43,375 bases of DNA from Myxococcus xanthus (GTDB taxonomy: Bacteria > Myxococcota > Myxococcia > Myxococcales > Myxococcaceae). The position numbers and the translations under genes are program-made. Below are positions 1 to 9,204 of this stretch, piece after piece; position 1 is the stretch's first letter, and each line of letters opens with the position of its first letter. The stretch spans positions 1-43,375 of the forward strand of contig NZ_JABFNS010000079.1 of NCBI RefSeq assembly GCF_013116825.1. The letters run 5' to 3'. A model generated the notes under the pieces. The model had not been told where the DNA came from and ran no database searches. It saw nothing but the letters and a program-made list of their open reading frames with translations.

Positions 1-701
1 GGCTGGGACGGCGCCTGGGGGGCCGCCTGGGGGCCGCTGAGGGTGTGCACGGCGCGCCGCAGCGACTCCTCCAAATCGCGGGCCGGCGGGGCCACGACGG
101 ACAGCATCTGGTTGGCGCTGCGCGCGTGGCGGCTCTGGCTCTCCGCGGCCAGCTTGAGCTGGGTGAGGGCCTCGCTGACCAGCCGGCGGGCGTCCTCCAG
201 CTTCTGCCGGGCCTGGTAGTAGGCCACGTCCACCATGTGCTTCTGGAGCGTCAGGCGCTGCTCCTCGGTGATGCCGGAGAGCTTTTCCGCGCGCCGGAGG
301 TAGTAGAGGCCCTGGTCGACCCGGGCCGGCTCGTCCGACGCGATGCGCGGCCGGGCCAGGGCCTCCAGGACGGGGAACAGGGCCTGGTCCAACTCGTCCC
401 GGTCGGTGAACTTGCGCGTCAGGAGGGCCGAGACGTCCTGGCCTTCGATGGCGACGGGCGCATAGGCGTCCGCCAGCCGCGGGTCCCCGGTCCGGTAGGG
501 GACCGCGCCCATGGGGGCGTTGCGGCCCTTCATCACCACCAGTTGCCCGTCCTGGAGGGCCAGGGTGAAGGTGCGCGCGTTGAGCTGGGAGAGGAGGAAG
601 ACGACCACGCCGCCCAGGCCCAGGATGAGAGTGAAGACGAGGAGCCGCGTGAAGGTACGCCGCGCCCGATAGCCGAATCCCTGTTGTGCCGTTCCGTTCA
701 T
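1..701 (-). CDS. N-terminal membrane-anchored protein, 3' end outside window
   Basis: The frame is open from an ATG at 701 to the window edge (about 233 codons), so the C-terminus is missing. The protein starts with a short basic segment (YRARR) followed by one hydrophobic span at about residues 20-38 (LLVFTLILGLGGVVVFLL), giving a signal-anchor topology. The rest is soluble and mostly helical, with a likely coiled-coil stretch around residues 165-205 (KLEDARRLVSEALTQLKLAAE). I do not recognise the family. It is divergent from the methyltransferase-like/coiled-coil gene at 806, with about 105 bases between the starts. The long plus-strand frame lying over it is its shadow. Function unknown. 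Confidence 0.75.
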   Translation of the reverse strand, partial: MNGTAQQGFGYRARRTFTRLLVFTLILGLGGVVVFLLSQLNARTFTLALQDGQLVVMKGRNAPMGAVPYRTGDPRLADAYAPVAIEGQDVSALLTRKFTDRDELDQALFPVLEALARPRIASDEPARVDQGLYYLRRAEKLSGITEEQRLTLQKHMVDVAYYQARQKLEDARRLVSEALTQLKLAAESQSRHARSANQMLSVVAPPARDLEESLRRAVHTLSGPQAAPQAPSQ

Positions 702-758
702 GTCGCCTGCCCTCCTGACGTGCGAGCGCGAGGCCCATTTCCAGCCCCGGCGCTTAAC

Positions 759-786
759 TTGGGGCGCGCCTGCCCGGGGGTATACT
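759..786 (+). promoter_or_regulatory. Possible sigma-70-type promoter for the giant coiled-coil gene
   Basis: A good -10 hexamer TATACT at 781-786 lies 16 bases after a weak -35 TTGGGG at 759-764. The expected transcription start near 793 would leave only about 13 bases of leader before the ATG at 806, and no Shine-Dalgarno sequence is visible there, so the message may be nearly leaderless. Inferred from sequence only. Confidence 0.4.
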
Positions 787-805
787 CCCACTCCCGAACA
801 CACCG

Positions 806-3800
806 ATGCACCACACATTCCGCCGCTTGGGGCCCAGCGAGCTGCTGCCCCGCTACATTTTCGCGGAGAGCCTCTTCGCCCGTCGACGGGTCCTGGAAGT
901 CGATGCGGTCGCCTCCACCGGGGGCGAGAGCGCACGCTTCCTCGTGGAGAGAGGCGCGCGCGCGGTCGTGTCGTGCGACAGGGATGTAGCGGCGGTCGAG
1001 GCCGCGCAAAAGGCGCACGGCGGTCCCGTCTTGCGCTTCCGGGCCAACGTCTACGACGACTTCGAGTCAGGCAGCTTCGATGTGGTGCTGGTCGCGGACC
1101 TGGCGCCGTACGTGAAGGCGCCGGAGCTGCTGGCGGAGCTGGCGCGGCTGGTGACGAAGCAGGGCTTCCTCGTGGGCGGCCTGCGCAACGTCGCGGGGCT
1201 CGCGTTGCCCCAGTTGCTGGAGGCCGAGGAGGGCGTGCCGCCCACCTATGGTCAACTGCTGGACGCCCTGTCGGTCCACTTCGCCCAGGTGGAGGTGGCC
1301 ACGCAGTCCCCGGTGCTGGGCTACCAGCTCGCCTTCGAGCGGGGCGAAGGGCTCCAGGTGGACGGCACCCTGGTGAATCACAGCGAGGCCGCCTACTTCC
1401 TGGTGGTGGCGGGGCAGGACCCGGCGCGCGTGGTGGACCCGACCTGGGTGCAGCTGCCTCCCGAGCCGCTGGCCTTCACGCGGGGCAAGCTCGATGAAGT
1501 GGTGGCGCGCGCGAAGTCCTGGGAGGAGCGCAGCGGCCGGCTGAAGGAGTCGCTGACGAAGCTCCGCGCGGAGCTGACGGACCGGGAGGCGGAGGCGGCG
1601 TCGCTGCGTCCCTCCTTGGAGACGGCCCGGGATGAGGTGGCCCGGCTCACCGCGCAGTTGGAGCAGGCGCGAGGGAGCCATGAGGCACAGCGCGAGCGGG
1701 ACGACCTGTCCGGGAAGCTGCGGCGCCGCGAGCTGGAGCTCCAGGTGGCGCAGGAGCGGCTGGCCGACGCGGACCGGCGGCTGGCGGCGCAGCGGCTGGA
1801 GGTGGAGGCCGCGCAGCGTGCCCAGGCGGACGCGGGCGTGCAGGTGTTGGCGGCCCAGGAGTCGCTGCGGCTGGAGCGTGCTCGTCGTGAGGAGACGGCG
1901 GCTTCTCTAGAGGAGGCCCGCGAGCGGCTGACGCAGGCGTATACGCAGGTGCGGGACCTCCAGGAGGAGCAGGCCACGCTGCGCATCGAGCGCGAGCGGG
2001 ACCGGCTGGCGGCCGAGCGCGCCGTGGAGCAGTCCGAGGACCGGCGGCGTGCCGCGGAGGCCGCGCGCGAGCGGGAGCTGCGCATCGCGGAGCAGTACTC
2101 GGCGGCCCTGGCGGCCGTGGAGCACCTGAAGGCCGAGGCGGCTCAGGCCGCGGAGACGTCCCGGGACGCGGGCGCCGCCGTCTCCATGAAGGATGCGGAG
2201 CTCGCGCGCACGGCTCGGGAGCTGGTGGACGCGCGGCAGCGGACGGCCTCGGCGGAGGGGGCTCGGAAGGACGCGGAGTCGCGGCTGGAGTCGCTCCAGG
2301 CGGAGGTCCGGGGCCTGGAGACGGAGCTGGCCGCCGCTCGCGAATCGCAGTCCCGCCTGGGCCAGGAGGTGGAGGCCCTGACGCACGCGGAGGCTTCCGC
2401 GCGGGCCACGGCGCAGAAGTGGGAGGAGTCGCTTCATCACGCCTCGCAGCGGTTGGAGGCGCTGGAGGCGGAGCGCGCTCGGACCGAGGAGCGCCTGGGG
2501 CAGGCGCTGGAGACGGAGCGGGACGCGCTCCAGTCCCGGCTGACGTCGCTGGAGCGCGAGCTGGAGGACGAGCGGGCTCGGGCGACCGCGCTGGAGCAGC
2601 AGGTCCTGGATGAGGTCTCCGCGAAGGGCGAGGTCGAGGCCCGGCGGCAGGAGCTGGCGGAGGAGCGCGCGGCCTTGGTCCGGCGCGTGGTGGAGCTGGA
2701 GTCCGAGGCTTCCTCGCACGCTCGTACGGGACGGCAGTCCTCGGAGCGCGCGGCGGAGCTGGAGTCCGCGCTGCGGACCGCTCGCGAGGAGCTGGAGTCC
2801 GCGCACCTGGAATGGCAGGCGTCGGAGGAACAGCTCGGGCGCGTTCGCGGGGAGCTGGATTCGGAGCGTGAGGCCCGGGCCGCGGTGGAGGAGGCGCTGC
2901 GGCTGGCGCGTGGGAAGCTGGAGGGCGCGGCGCAGCGGCTGACGGAGGCCGAGGCCACGCTCTCGCGGACCCGTGAGGCGTTGGACGCGGAGGTCGCTCG
3001 GCGCACCGCGCTGGAGAACTCCCTGGCGGAGGTTCGGGATTCGCTGGACTCCGAGCAGGAGGGGCGGACCCGTGCGTTGGAGGCGCTGCGTGCGCAGCTC
3101 GAGGCCGAGCAGGCGCGGCGCAGTGATGCCGAGGCGACGCTCGCGGAGACTCGGGCTGGACTGGATGAGGCTCGCCAGACGCTGAGCCAGGTTCGGGACG
3201 CGCTTGCTTCCGAAGAGGAGCGGCGCGCTCGGTGGGAAGCGGCGCTCGGGGATGCGCAGGCGCTGCTCCAGGTGGAGGGGCAAGAGCGCGCGCGGTTGGA
3301 GGTGGCGCTCACCGCGGAGTCGGAGCGACGGGCTCAGGCGGAGGACTCGCTTGTAGGGGTTCAGGCTCGCCTGGATGAGGCGCTGGCGCTGCGCGCGCGG
3401 ACCGAGGCGGAGCTCGTATCGGCCCAGGAGGCGCTGGTCCGGCACGAGGCTCAAGGCCAGACGGCGCTCGCTTCCGAACGTGAGGAGCGTGAACGGCTGG
3501 CCGCGGAGCTCACCGCGATGCGGGAGCGAGCCTTCGGCGCGGACGAGGTCGTCACCCGGCTCCAGGCCGAGGCGGCTTCCGAGCGCGAGGCGCGTGCCCA
3601 GGCGCAGGAGGCGCTCGCAGCGGAGCGTGAGGCGCTTGCCCAGGTTCGTGCGGACCTGGACGTCGAACGCCAGGGGCGCGGCGATGGCGAGGCCGAGCTG
3701 GCCCGCGTGCAGGGGTTGCTTGGGGTGGAGCAGCAGGCCCGCACGGGGGCGGAGGCCGCGCTGGCTCAGCTCCGTGCGACGCTTGGGGCTGTGCAGCAGT

Positions 3801-6421
3801 CGCTGGCGGATACCGAAGCTTCCCTGGCCGAGGCGCGTGCTGCGCTGACTGCGGAACAGCAGACGCGCGCCGAGACCGAGGCCGTGCTGGCGCAGTCTCG
3901 CGAGGCGTTCGCGGCGGAGCAGGAGGCTCGCGCCGAGACCGAGGCCGTGCTGGCGCAGTCTCGCGAGGCGTTCGCGGCGGAGCAACAGTCTCGCGCCGAG
4001 ACCGAGGCCGTGCTGGCGCAGTCTCGCGAGGCGTTCGCGGCGGAGCAGCAGGCTCGCGCGGCCATCGAAGCCGCCCTGGCCCAGGCCCGAGAGGCGCTTG
4101 CCGCGGAGCAGCAGGCTCGCGCTCAGGCTGAGTCCGCACTGGCGCAGTCGCGTGCGACGCTCGAAGCGGAGCAACAGACTCGCGCTGATGCCGGTGCCGC
4201 GCTTGGACAGACTCGCTCGGCACTGGAGTCCGAGCAGCAGGGCCGTGCAGAGGCCGAAGCCGCGTTGGCGCAGGTCCGCGCGGTGCTCGAAGCGGAGCAA
4301 CTCACGCGAACCGAGGCGGAGTCCGCGCTGCAAACGCTGCGCACGGAGGCGTCCGAGCGCGACCAGGCCCGGCAGGAGCGGCTGGCTGCCGCCGAACGTG
4401 TCATGGCTGAGCAGGAGCGCGCGCTCGAAGCGCAGCGTCTGGCGGCCGAGGCTCGCGAGCAGGAGCTGCGCGATACCGTGACGCGCCTGGAGTCGGAGCG
4501 AGCGTGGGCGGAGGACACCGCGAAGGAACAGCGCTCGGCGTTGGAGTCCCGACTCTCGGAGGCGCGCGCGGCGCAGGAGTCGGATGCGGCGCGTGCGGTC
4601 GCGCTGGCTCAGTCCCTGGCGGACCTCGAGTCGGCCCGAAGCGCGGCGGATGCCCAGCTCGCCGAGCGTGCGGGAGCCATCGGGGCGCTGGAGACGCAGA
4701 TCGCCCAGTTGCGTGAGCAGGTCGCGGAGCGTGAAGCGGAGGCGGGCCGTGTCAGTGATGCCGTCGCCGAGGCTCGCGAGGCGCTGACCCGACAGGAAGC
4801 CGCCGCGCAGGAGCGACTCTCCGCGGTCGAGCGTGCGCTGGACGACGCGCTCGCTCGGGCGGAGCGGCAGCACGGCGAAATCGAAGCGCTGACGGCGGAG
4901 CGAGACCGCGAACGGACGGCCTTGGCCGCGGCGCAGCAGGACCTGATGCATCTGGGCGCCGCGCGGCAGGAGAGCATGCGTCTGGGGGCACAGCTCCAGC
5001 GCGCGATGTCGGCCCTGAACGAGCGGGGCATGCACATCGCTCGGCTTGATGCCGAGTTGGTGGATGCGCAGGACCGGCTCGCGGCGCAGCGGGAGAACGC
5101 CGAGTTGCTCATGGTGCAGCTCGAGACGGCGCGGCGCTTCGCGGGCAAGGCCACCGCGATGGAGAACTCGCTCGAAGCCGAGCGCGCCGCGCTGGAGACG
5201 CTGCGGACCGAGCTGGCCCGCGCGACCGAGGCCGCCGCCACGGAGCAGGCGAGGGCGAACGCGCTGGAGGCCCAGCTCACGGACTCCGCTGATGGACTGA
5301 CGCGGGCCCGTAGCGAGTTGGAGGTCCAACGCGCCGAATTCGAAGGAAAGCTCTCGGACGCCGTCTCGCGTTCCGAGGCCCTTCGCGCGGAGCTCGAAAC
5401 ACGACTCGCCGATGCTGTCGAACGGGCCAATGCACTCCGCGCAGAGACGGAGCAGCAGCGCGCTGGACTCGAAGCGCAGCTCGCGGAAGTCGCGGCCTCC
5501 GCAGAGGCACAGCGCGCCGAGTCGGAGACCCGGCTGGCGGACCTCAACGCCCGGTTCGAGGCACAGCAAGCGGAGCTGGCAGAGGCCAGCGACCGCGCGG
5601 CCCGGCTCTCCGACACCGCTGACCGCGCCCATGCCGACAGGGCCACACTGGAGGCCCACGTCGCCGAGCTCACGTCCCAGCTCGAGGTGCTCCGCGCCGA
5701 CCTGACCGCCGCCACGGAGCGGGCGGCCACGCTTCAGTCCGCCCAGGAGCGCCTCGCCCGTGCGGACTCCGACCGCGAGCGCCTCCAGTCCGACCTGTCC
5801 GTCGCCCGCGCCGCCCGGGTCCGCCTCGAAGGCCGCGTCACCGCCCTAGAAGCCGCGTCCATGGACGCCGTCCGGATCCTCGACGCCGAGCGCGCCGAGC
5901 GCACCCGCCTGTCCCAGGCGCTCGAAGTGGCCACGCAGCAGCTCCAGCAGCACGACGGCAGCGCGGCCGGGCAGGTCGCATTGCTCCAGACCGAGCGCTC
6001 CCTGCTCGATGAACAGCTCCGGGGGCTCGAAACCCAGCTCCAGTCCCAGAAGGCCCGCGTGGACGCACTGGAGGTGGAGCGCACCGAACTCCTGTCCACC
6101 GTGGAGTCCCTCAAGGTGTCCTCCCAGCCCGAAGACGTGCTGGAGCTGGCCGCGGAGATGGAGCTCCTCCAGTCCCTGGTGGAGGACCTCCAGCAGAAGC
6201 TCGCGGACCGCGAGGCCGAACTGGCCGCGGCACGGCGGCCGGCGTCCCGCGCGGACAGCTTCGCCCCGTTGGACGCACCCGAGCCGGCCAGGAATGAGCT
6301 GGTCCCCCCCGCCGGGACGGAGCAGGGCACCAAGGCCCCGGCGCGGCGCCCCCGAGGCGCGGTGCCCGCGCTGGACCTGCCGCCAGAGAAGACGCCACTG
6401 AAGCCGGACGAGCGCGAATAG
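806..6421 (+). CDS. Giant coiled-coil protein with N-terminal methyltransferase-like domain (1871 aa)
   Basis: Residues 1-225 look like a class I SAM-methyltransferase fold: a motif I-like strand and loop (VLEVDAVASTGGESA, 29-43), an acidic residue after strand 2 (VVSCDRD, 54-60), and a strand 4 motif (FDVVLVADLAPYV, 91-103). The glycine-rich loop is poor (VDAVASTGG instead of D/E-x-GxGxG), so SAM binding is doubtful. Residues about 232-1800 are almost unbroken Ala/Glu/Arg/Gln-rich coiled coil, including three near-identical 21-residue repeats at about 1022-1084. The last 70 residues are Pro/Arg/Lys-rich and probably disordered. A globular head on a long coiled coil resembles the architecture of myxobacterial FrzS and AglZ, which have receiver or pseudo-receiver heads instead. 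Scaffold or polarity roles are inference. dapF starts 25 bases downstream, so co-transcription is likely. Long minus-strand frames over this gene are composition shadows. Confidence 0.9.
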   Translation: MHHTFRRLGPSELLPRYIFAESLFARRRVLEVDAVASTGGESARFLVERGARAVVSCDRDVAAVEAAQKAHGGPVLRFRANVYDDFESGSFDVVLVADLAPYVKAPELLAELARLVTKQGFLVGGLRNVAGLALPQLLEAEEGVPPTYGQLLDALSVHFAQVEVATQSPVLGYQLAFERGEGLQVDGTLVNHSEAAYFLVVAGQDPARVVDPTWVQLPPEPLAFTRGKLDEVVARAKSWEERSGRLKESLTKLRAELTDREAEAASLRPSLETARDEVARLTAQLEQARGSHEAQRERDDLSGKLRRRELELQVAQERLADADRRLAAQRLEVEAAQRAQADAGVQVLAAQESLRLERARREETAASLEEARERLTQAYTQVRDLQEEQATLRIERERDRLAAERAVEQSEDRRRAAEAARERELRIAEQYSAALAAVEHLKAEAAQAAETSRDAGAAVSMKDAELARTARELVDARQRTASAEGARKDAESRLESLQAEVRGLETELAAARESQSRLGQEVEALTHAEASARATAQKWEESLHHASQRLEALEAERARTEERLGQALETERDALQSRLTSLERELEDERARATALEQQVLDEVSAKGEVEARRQELAEERAALVRRVVELESEASSHARTGRQSSERAAELESALRTAREELESAHLEWQASEEQLGRVRGELDSEREARAAVEEALRLARGKLEGAAQRLTEAEATLSRTREALDAEVARRTALENSLAEVRDSLDSEQEGRTRALEALRAQLEAEQARRSDAEATLAETRAGLDEARQTLSQVRDALASEEERRARWEAALGDAQALLQVEGQERARLEVALTAESERRAQAEDSLVGVQARLDEALALRARTEAELVSAQEALVRHEAQGQTALASEREERERLAAELTAMRERAFGADEVVTRLQAEAASEREARAQAQEALAAEREALAQVRADLDVERQGRGDGEAELARVQGLLGVEQQARTGAEAALAQLRATLGAVQQSLADTEASLAEARAALTAEQQTRAETEAVLAQSREAFAAEQEARAETEAVLAQSREAFAAEQQSRAETEAVLAQSREAFAAEQQARAAIEAALAQAREALAAEQQARAQAESALAQSRATLEAEQQTRADAGAALGQTRSALESEQQGRAEAEAALAQVRAVLEAEQLTRTEAESALQTLRTEASERDQARQERLAAAERVMAEQERALEAQRLAAEAREQELRDTVTRLESERAWAEDTAKEQRSALESRLSEARAAQESDAARAVALAQSLADLESARSAADAQLAERAGAIGALETQIAQLREQVAEREAEAGRVSDAVAEAREALTRQEAAAQERLSAVERALDDALARAERQHGEIEALTAERDRERTALAAAQQDLMHLGAARQESMRLGAQLQRAMSALNERGMHIARLDAELVDAQDRLAAQRENAELLMVQLETARRFAGKATAMENSLEAERAALETLRTELARATEAAATEQARANALEAQLTDSADGLTRARSELEVQRAEFEGKLSDAVSRSEALRAELETRLADAVERANALRAETEQQRAGLEAQLAEVAASAEAQRAESETRLADLNARFEAQQAELAEASDRAARLSDTADRAHADRATLEAHVAELTSQLEVLRADLTAATERAATLQSAQERLARADSDRERLQSDLSVARAARVRLEGRVTALEAASMDAVRILDAERAERTRLSQALEVATQQLQQHDGSAAGQVALLQTERSLLDEQLRGLETQLQSQKARVDALEVERTELLSTVESLKVSSQPEDVLELAAEMELLQSLVEDLQQKLADREAELAAARRPASRADSFAPLDAPEPARNELVPPAGTEQGTKAPARRPRGAVPALDLPPEKTPLKPDERE
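3869..4057 (+). repeat. Three 63-bp in-frame tandem repeats in the coiled coil
   Basis: Units begin at 3869, 3932 and 3995, exactly 63 bases apart. Each encodes 21 residues of the form AETEAVLAQSREAFAAEQ plus three variable residues, and they differ at only a few bases. More diverged copies continue on both sides. A 21-residue period is three heptads, so gain or loss of a unit keeps coiled-coil register. Confidence 0.85.
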
Positions 6422-6445
6422 CCGCTCGCGACTAGGATTGCGCCC

Positions 6446-7297
6446 GTGGAAGCTCGCGAGCGCATCTTCAAGTATCAGGGCCTGGGCAATGACTTCGTCG
6501 TGCTGGACCGGCGCGGCTCCGGCGAGGACATCGACGCCGCCACGTCGCGGTGGATGTGCGACCGGCGCCTGGGCATCGGCGGGGACGGGGTGCTGGCGCT
6601 GCTGCCCTCCGAGCGTGGCGTCGCCCGCATGGTCGTGCACAACGCCGACGGCAGCATCGCGGAGATGTGTGGCAACGGCCTGCGCTGCGCGGTGAAGTTC
6701 CTGGTGGATGACTCGGGCCAGACGCCAGGCCACCTCGACGTGGAGACCGGGGCGGGCGTGCTCACCTGCTACCCCTCGTATGGCGAGGGCCGCGTGGTGG
6801 CCGTGGACATCTCCATGGGCCCCGCCCGGCTGGTCGCCCCCAACCTGCCTTCGGGCGCCACGGGGCAGCCCTTCCTGGATGCCTTGGTGCCGGGCCATCC
6901 GCCCCTGCGCGCCTACGCGGTGAGCATGGGCAATCCCCACATGGTCCTCCTGGACCAACCGCTGGAGGATGCCTCGCGCCTGGGGCCCCTGCTGGAGCAC
7001 CACCCGTCCTTCCCGGACCGCACCAACGTGGAGTTCGTCCGTGTGGACTCGGACGGCCTCACCGTGGTGGTCTGGGAGCGAGGCTGCGGCCTCACCCAAG
7101 CCTGTGGGACGGGCGCCTGCGCGTCCGCCGTGGCCGCCGTGCTGGCCAAACGGCTCCCGGCCGATGCCTGGCTGCGTGTCACCCTGCCAGGGGGAGACCT
7201 GCGCATCCGCGTCCCCGCCGACCTGTCCGACATCCGCCTCCGTGGACCAGTGGCCTTCGTCTTCGAGGGCGTTGTCGCGATTCCCTCGGGCCGGTAA
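6446..7297 (+). CDS. dapF: Diaminopimelate epimerase
   Basis: This enzyme interconverts LL- and meso-diaminopimelate for lysine and peptidoglycan synthesis in the cytoplasm. At 283 aa it has normal family length. Both catalytic cysteines sit in their hallmark contexts: C75 in NADGSIAEMCGNGLRC and C220 in GLTQACGTGACASA. The N-terminal substrate motif KYQGLGNDFVVLD is also present. The start is GTG at 6446, with AGGA about 8 bases upstream. The gene lies 25 bases after the giant coiled-coil gene and 37 bases before a response-regulator gene, so the four plus-strand genes from 806 to 10704 may be one operon. Assignment is secure. Confidence 0.97.
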   Translation: MEARERIFKYQGLGNDFVVLDRRGSGEDIDAATSRWMCDRRLGIGGDGVLALLPSERGVARMVVHNADGSIAEMCGNGLRCAVKFLVDDSGQTPGHLDVETGAGVLTCYPSYGEGRVVAVDISMGPARLVAPNLPSGATGQPFLDALVPGHPPLRAYAVSMGNPHMVLLDQPLEDASRLGPLLEHHPSFPDRTNVEFVRVDSDGLTVVVWERGCGLTQACGTGACASAVAAVLAKRLPADAWLRVTLPGGDLRIRVPADLSDIRLRGPVAFVFEGVVAIPSGR

Positions 7298-7334
7298 CCT
7301 CCCGCGTTCCTCTCACCCCAGGTCAGAACGCGCC

Positions 7335-9185
7335 GTGGCCGGACCCATCCTCGTCGTCGACGACGACCTGTTCTTCCGTCAGCTCGCCAGCGACTTGCTC
7401 ACGCATAACGGGCATCGCGTGGTGGCCGTGGAGAACGCAACGCTCGCGCTCGAAGAGGCGGCACGCACGTCGTTCGACCTGGTCATCACCGATGTGGTGA
7501 TGCCGGGCGTGGACGGCTTCGCTCTCACCGCGCGCCTGCGCGAGCGGGACCCCGACCAGGAGGTCATCCTCGTCAGCCAGCGCACCGACATCCGGGGCTC
7601 GGAGGTGGCGCTGCGCTCGGGCGCGGCGGACTGTCTCTCCAAGCCGGTGAACGCCAACGACATGCTGCTCGCCGTGGACCGGGCGCTGGAGCGCGCGTCC
7701 CTGCGCCGCGAGCGGACGCAGCTTCGTGACGAGAACCTGGAGTTCGCCCGCTTCCACAACCTGCACCAGCGCTGCCTGGAGCTCCTGTCCCATCCCGACC
7801 TGGAGTGGCTCCAGGAGCGGCTCACCTCGGAGCTGGCGGCCATCTGCGACGCGCAGAGCGCCGCGCTGTGGGTGGTGGATGACCGGGGAGACCTGGTGCT
7901 GCGGGCCTACCGCGGACTGCTGGACCGGCAGTTCCTCGCGGAGAAGATGAGCCCGGAAGGGCCGCTGTCCGGCCGGCTGCGCGAGGCCCAGCCGTGGCTG
8001 GCCCGCGACGAGCGCTCGTCGGTGATGTACGTGCCCCTGGTGGCGTCGGGGGAGGTCGTCGGGTTGGCGCAGCTCTCCGACCCGCTGTCGGGAGACTTCC
8101 GGCCCGAGCATTCGCGCGATGCCCGCTTGCTGGGTGACTTCGCGGCGGTGGGCCTGAAGAACGGCCGGAAGATGCTCGCGCTCCAGCGCCTGGGCCTCAG
8201 AGACCGCGAGACGGCGGCGTACAACCTCAGCTACTTCACCGACTACGCGTCCAAGGAAATCTACAAGGCCCGGCGCTATGGGCGGACGTTCTCCCTGCTG
8301 ACCTTCTCCATCGACAACCTGCCGCTGGTGCGCGTGCGCCAGGGCGCGGCGGACGCGAAGAAGGCGGTGCGCGGCATCATCAAGGCGCTCAGCAAAATCA
8401 TCCGCGACTCGGACGTCATCGCGAAGGCGAGCGACCAGGAGTTCTACCTCCTGCTGCCGGAGACGGACTTCTTCGGGGCGCTGATGTTCGTGCGCCGCGC
8501 CGTGGCCGCCGTGCGCGAGGAGCCCGAGGCCATGGAGGTGGACCAGCGCCTCCCGCTGGCGATGGTGGGCGGGGCCAGCACCTTCCCCAAGGACGGCGAG
8601 GACTTCGACGAGCTGGTGCACCGCTGCCGCCGCCGCATGGACGAGCGGCGCGCGTCGTTGCAGCGCCGGCTGATGCTGGACGGGCTGCCCTTCTGGGACG
8701 AGGTGGACCTGCTGCTGGGCACGCCGAACAGCCCCCGGCTGCCGGTGGACGAGCGCTCCGAGCCGAGCCGCCGGGGCAAGGTGTCCGACGTCCTCTTCGA
8801 CGAGCTCCAGGCGGAGATTGCCCGGGAGATGATGCGGGACCCTGGCTCACGCGGCCTGCTGTACGTGGGCGGGCCGGAGATTCGCACGGACCTGAACATC
8901 GCCGCCGGGCTGGAGTCCGCGCCTCCAGATCTGGCGTCGCGCATCTACCTGCTGGGCCGCCGCGTCGACCTGGAGTCACACCCCGCGCTGACGCCCGTGT
9001 TCCTGGAAGGCGACGACCGCATCGCGCGGCACGAGTTCATCCTCTGGCTCTCCGAGAACGCGGCCTACGCGCTCATCCAGCGGCGGGGCCACGGAGCGAC
9101 GTGGGGGTTCCACACCTCGGACACCGCGGTGGTGGACGGGCTCATCTCCAAGCTGCAGGCCGAATACGACCTGCAGCCCTACTGA
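7335..9185 (+). CDS. Response regulator with GAF and degenerate GGDEF domain
   Basis: A 616-aa cytoplasmic signalling protein. Receiver domain at 1-118 has the acidic pocket D9-D11, phospho-acceptor D53 (DLVITDVVMPG), S81 and K103. A GAF-like region spans about 145-275. A GGDEF-like domain spans about 295-470, but its active-site signature reads SDQEF at 366-370, so cyclase activity is unlikely. RDSD at 357-360 sits exactly five residues before it, matching the RxxD allosteric I-site spacing of diguanylate cyclases, so c-di-GMP binding is plausible. The C-terminal 150 residues are an additional unrecognised domain. GTG at 7335 is chosen because the receiver begins there; the upstream in-frame extension overlaps dapF and is not conserved-looking. 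Likely co-transcribed with the next gene, 19 bases downstream. Confidence 0.9.
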   Translation: MAGPILVVDDDLFFRQLASDLLTHNGHRVVAVENATLALEEAARTSFDLVITDVVMPGVDGFALTARLRERDPDQEVILVSQRTDIRGSEVALRSGAADCLSKPVNANDMLLAVDRALERASLRRERTQLRDENLEFARFHNLHQRCLELLSHPDLEWLQERLTSELAAICDAQSAALWVVDDRGDLVLRAYRGLLDRQFLAEKMSPEGPLSGRLREAQPWLARDERSSVMYVPLVASGEVVGLAQLSDPLSGDFRPEHSRDARLLGDFAAVGLKNGRKMLALQRLGLRDRETAAYNLSYFTDYASKEIYKARRYGRTFSLLTFSIDNLPLVRVRQGAADAKKAVRGIIKALSKIIRDSDVIAKASDQEFYLLLPETDFFGALMFVRRAVAAVREEPEAMEVDQRLPLAMVGGASTFPKDGEDFDELVHRCRRRMDERRASLQRRLMLDGLPFWDEVDLLLGTPNSPRLPVDERSEPSRRGKVSDVLFDELQAEIAREMMRDPGSRGLLYVGGPEIRTDLNIAAGLESAPPDLASRIYLLGRRVDLESHPALTPVFLEGDDRIARHEFILWLSENAAYALIQRRGHGATWGFHTSDTAVVDGLISKLQAEYDLQPY

Positions 9186-9204
9186 CACGAAGCGGAGCGC
9201 CACC

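Noticed and set aside
1907-5659. 1250-codon open frame on the minus strand under the giant coiled-coil gene
   Set aside because: It mirrors the Ala/Glu/Arg repeats in the antisense frame, giving low-complexity Leu/Arg/Gly sequence with no domain. High-GC codon bias keeps antisense frames open.
6969-7334. N-terminal extension of the degenerate-GGDEF regulator
   Set aside because: It overlaps dapF in another frame and shows no conserved motif; the receiver domain begins at the GTG at 7335.
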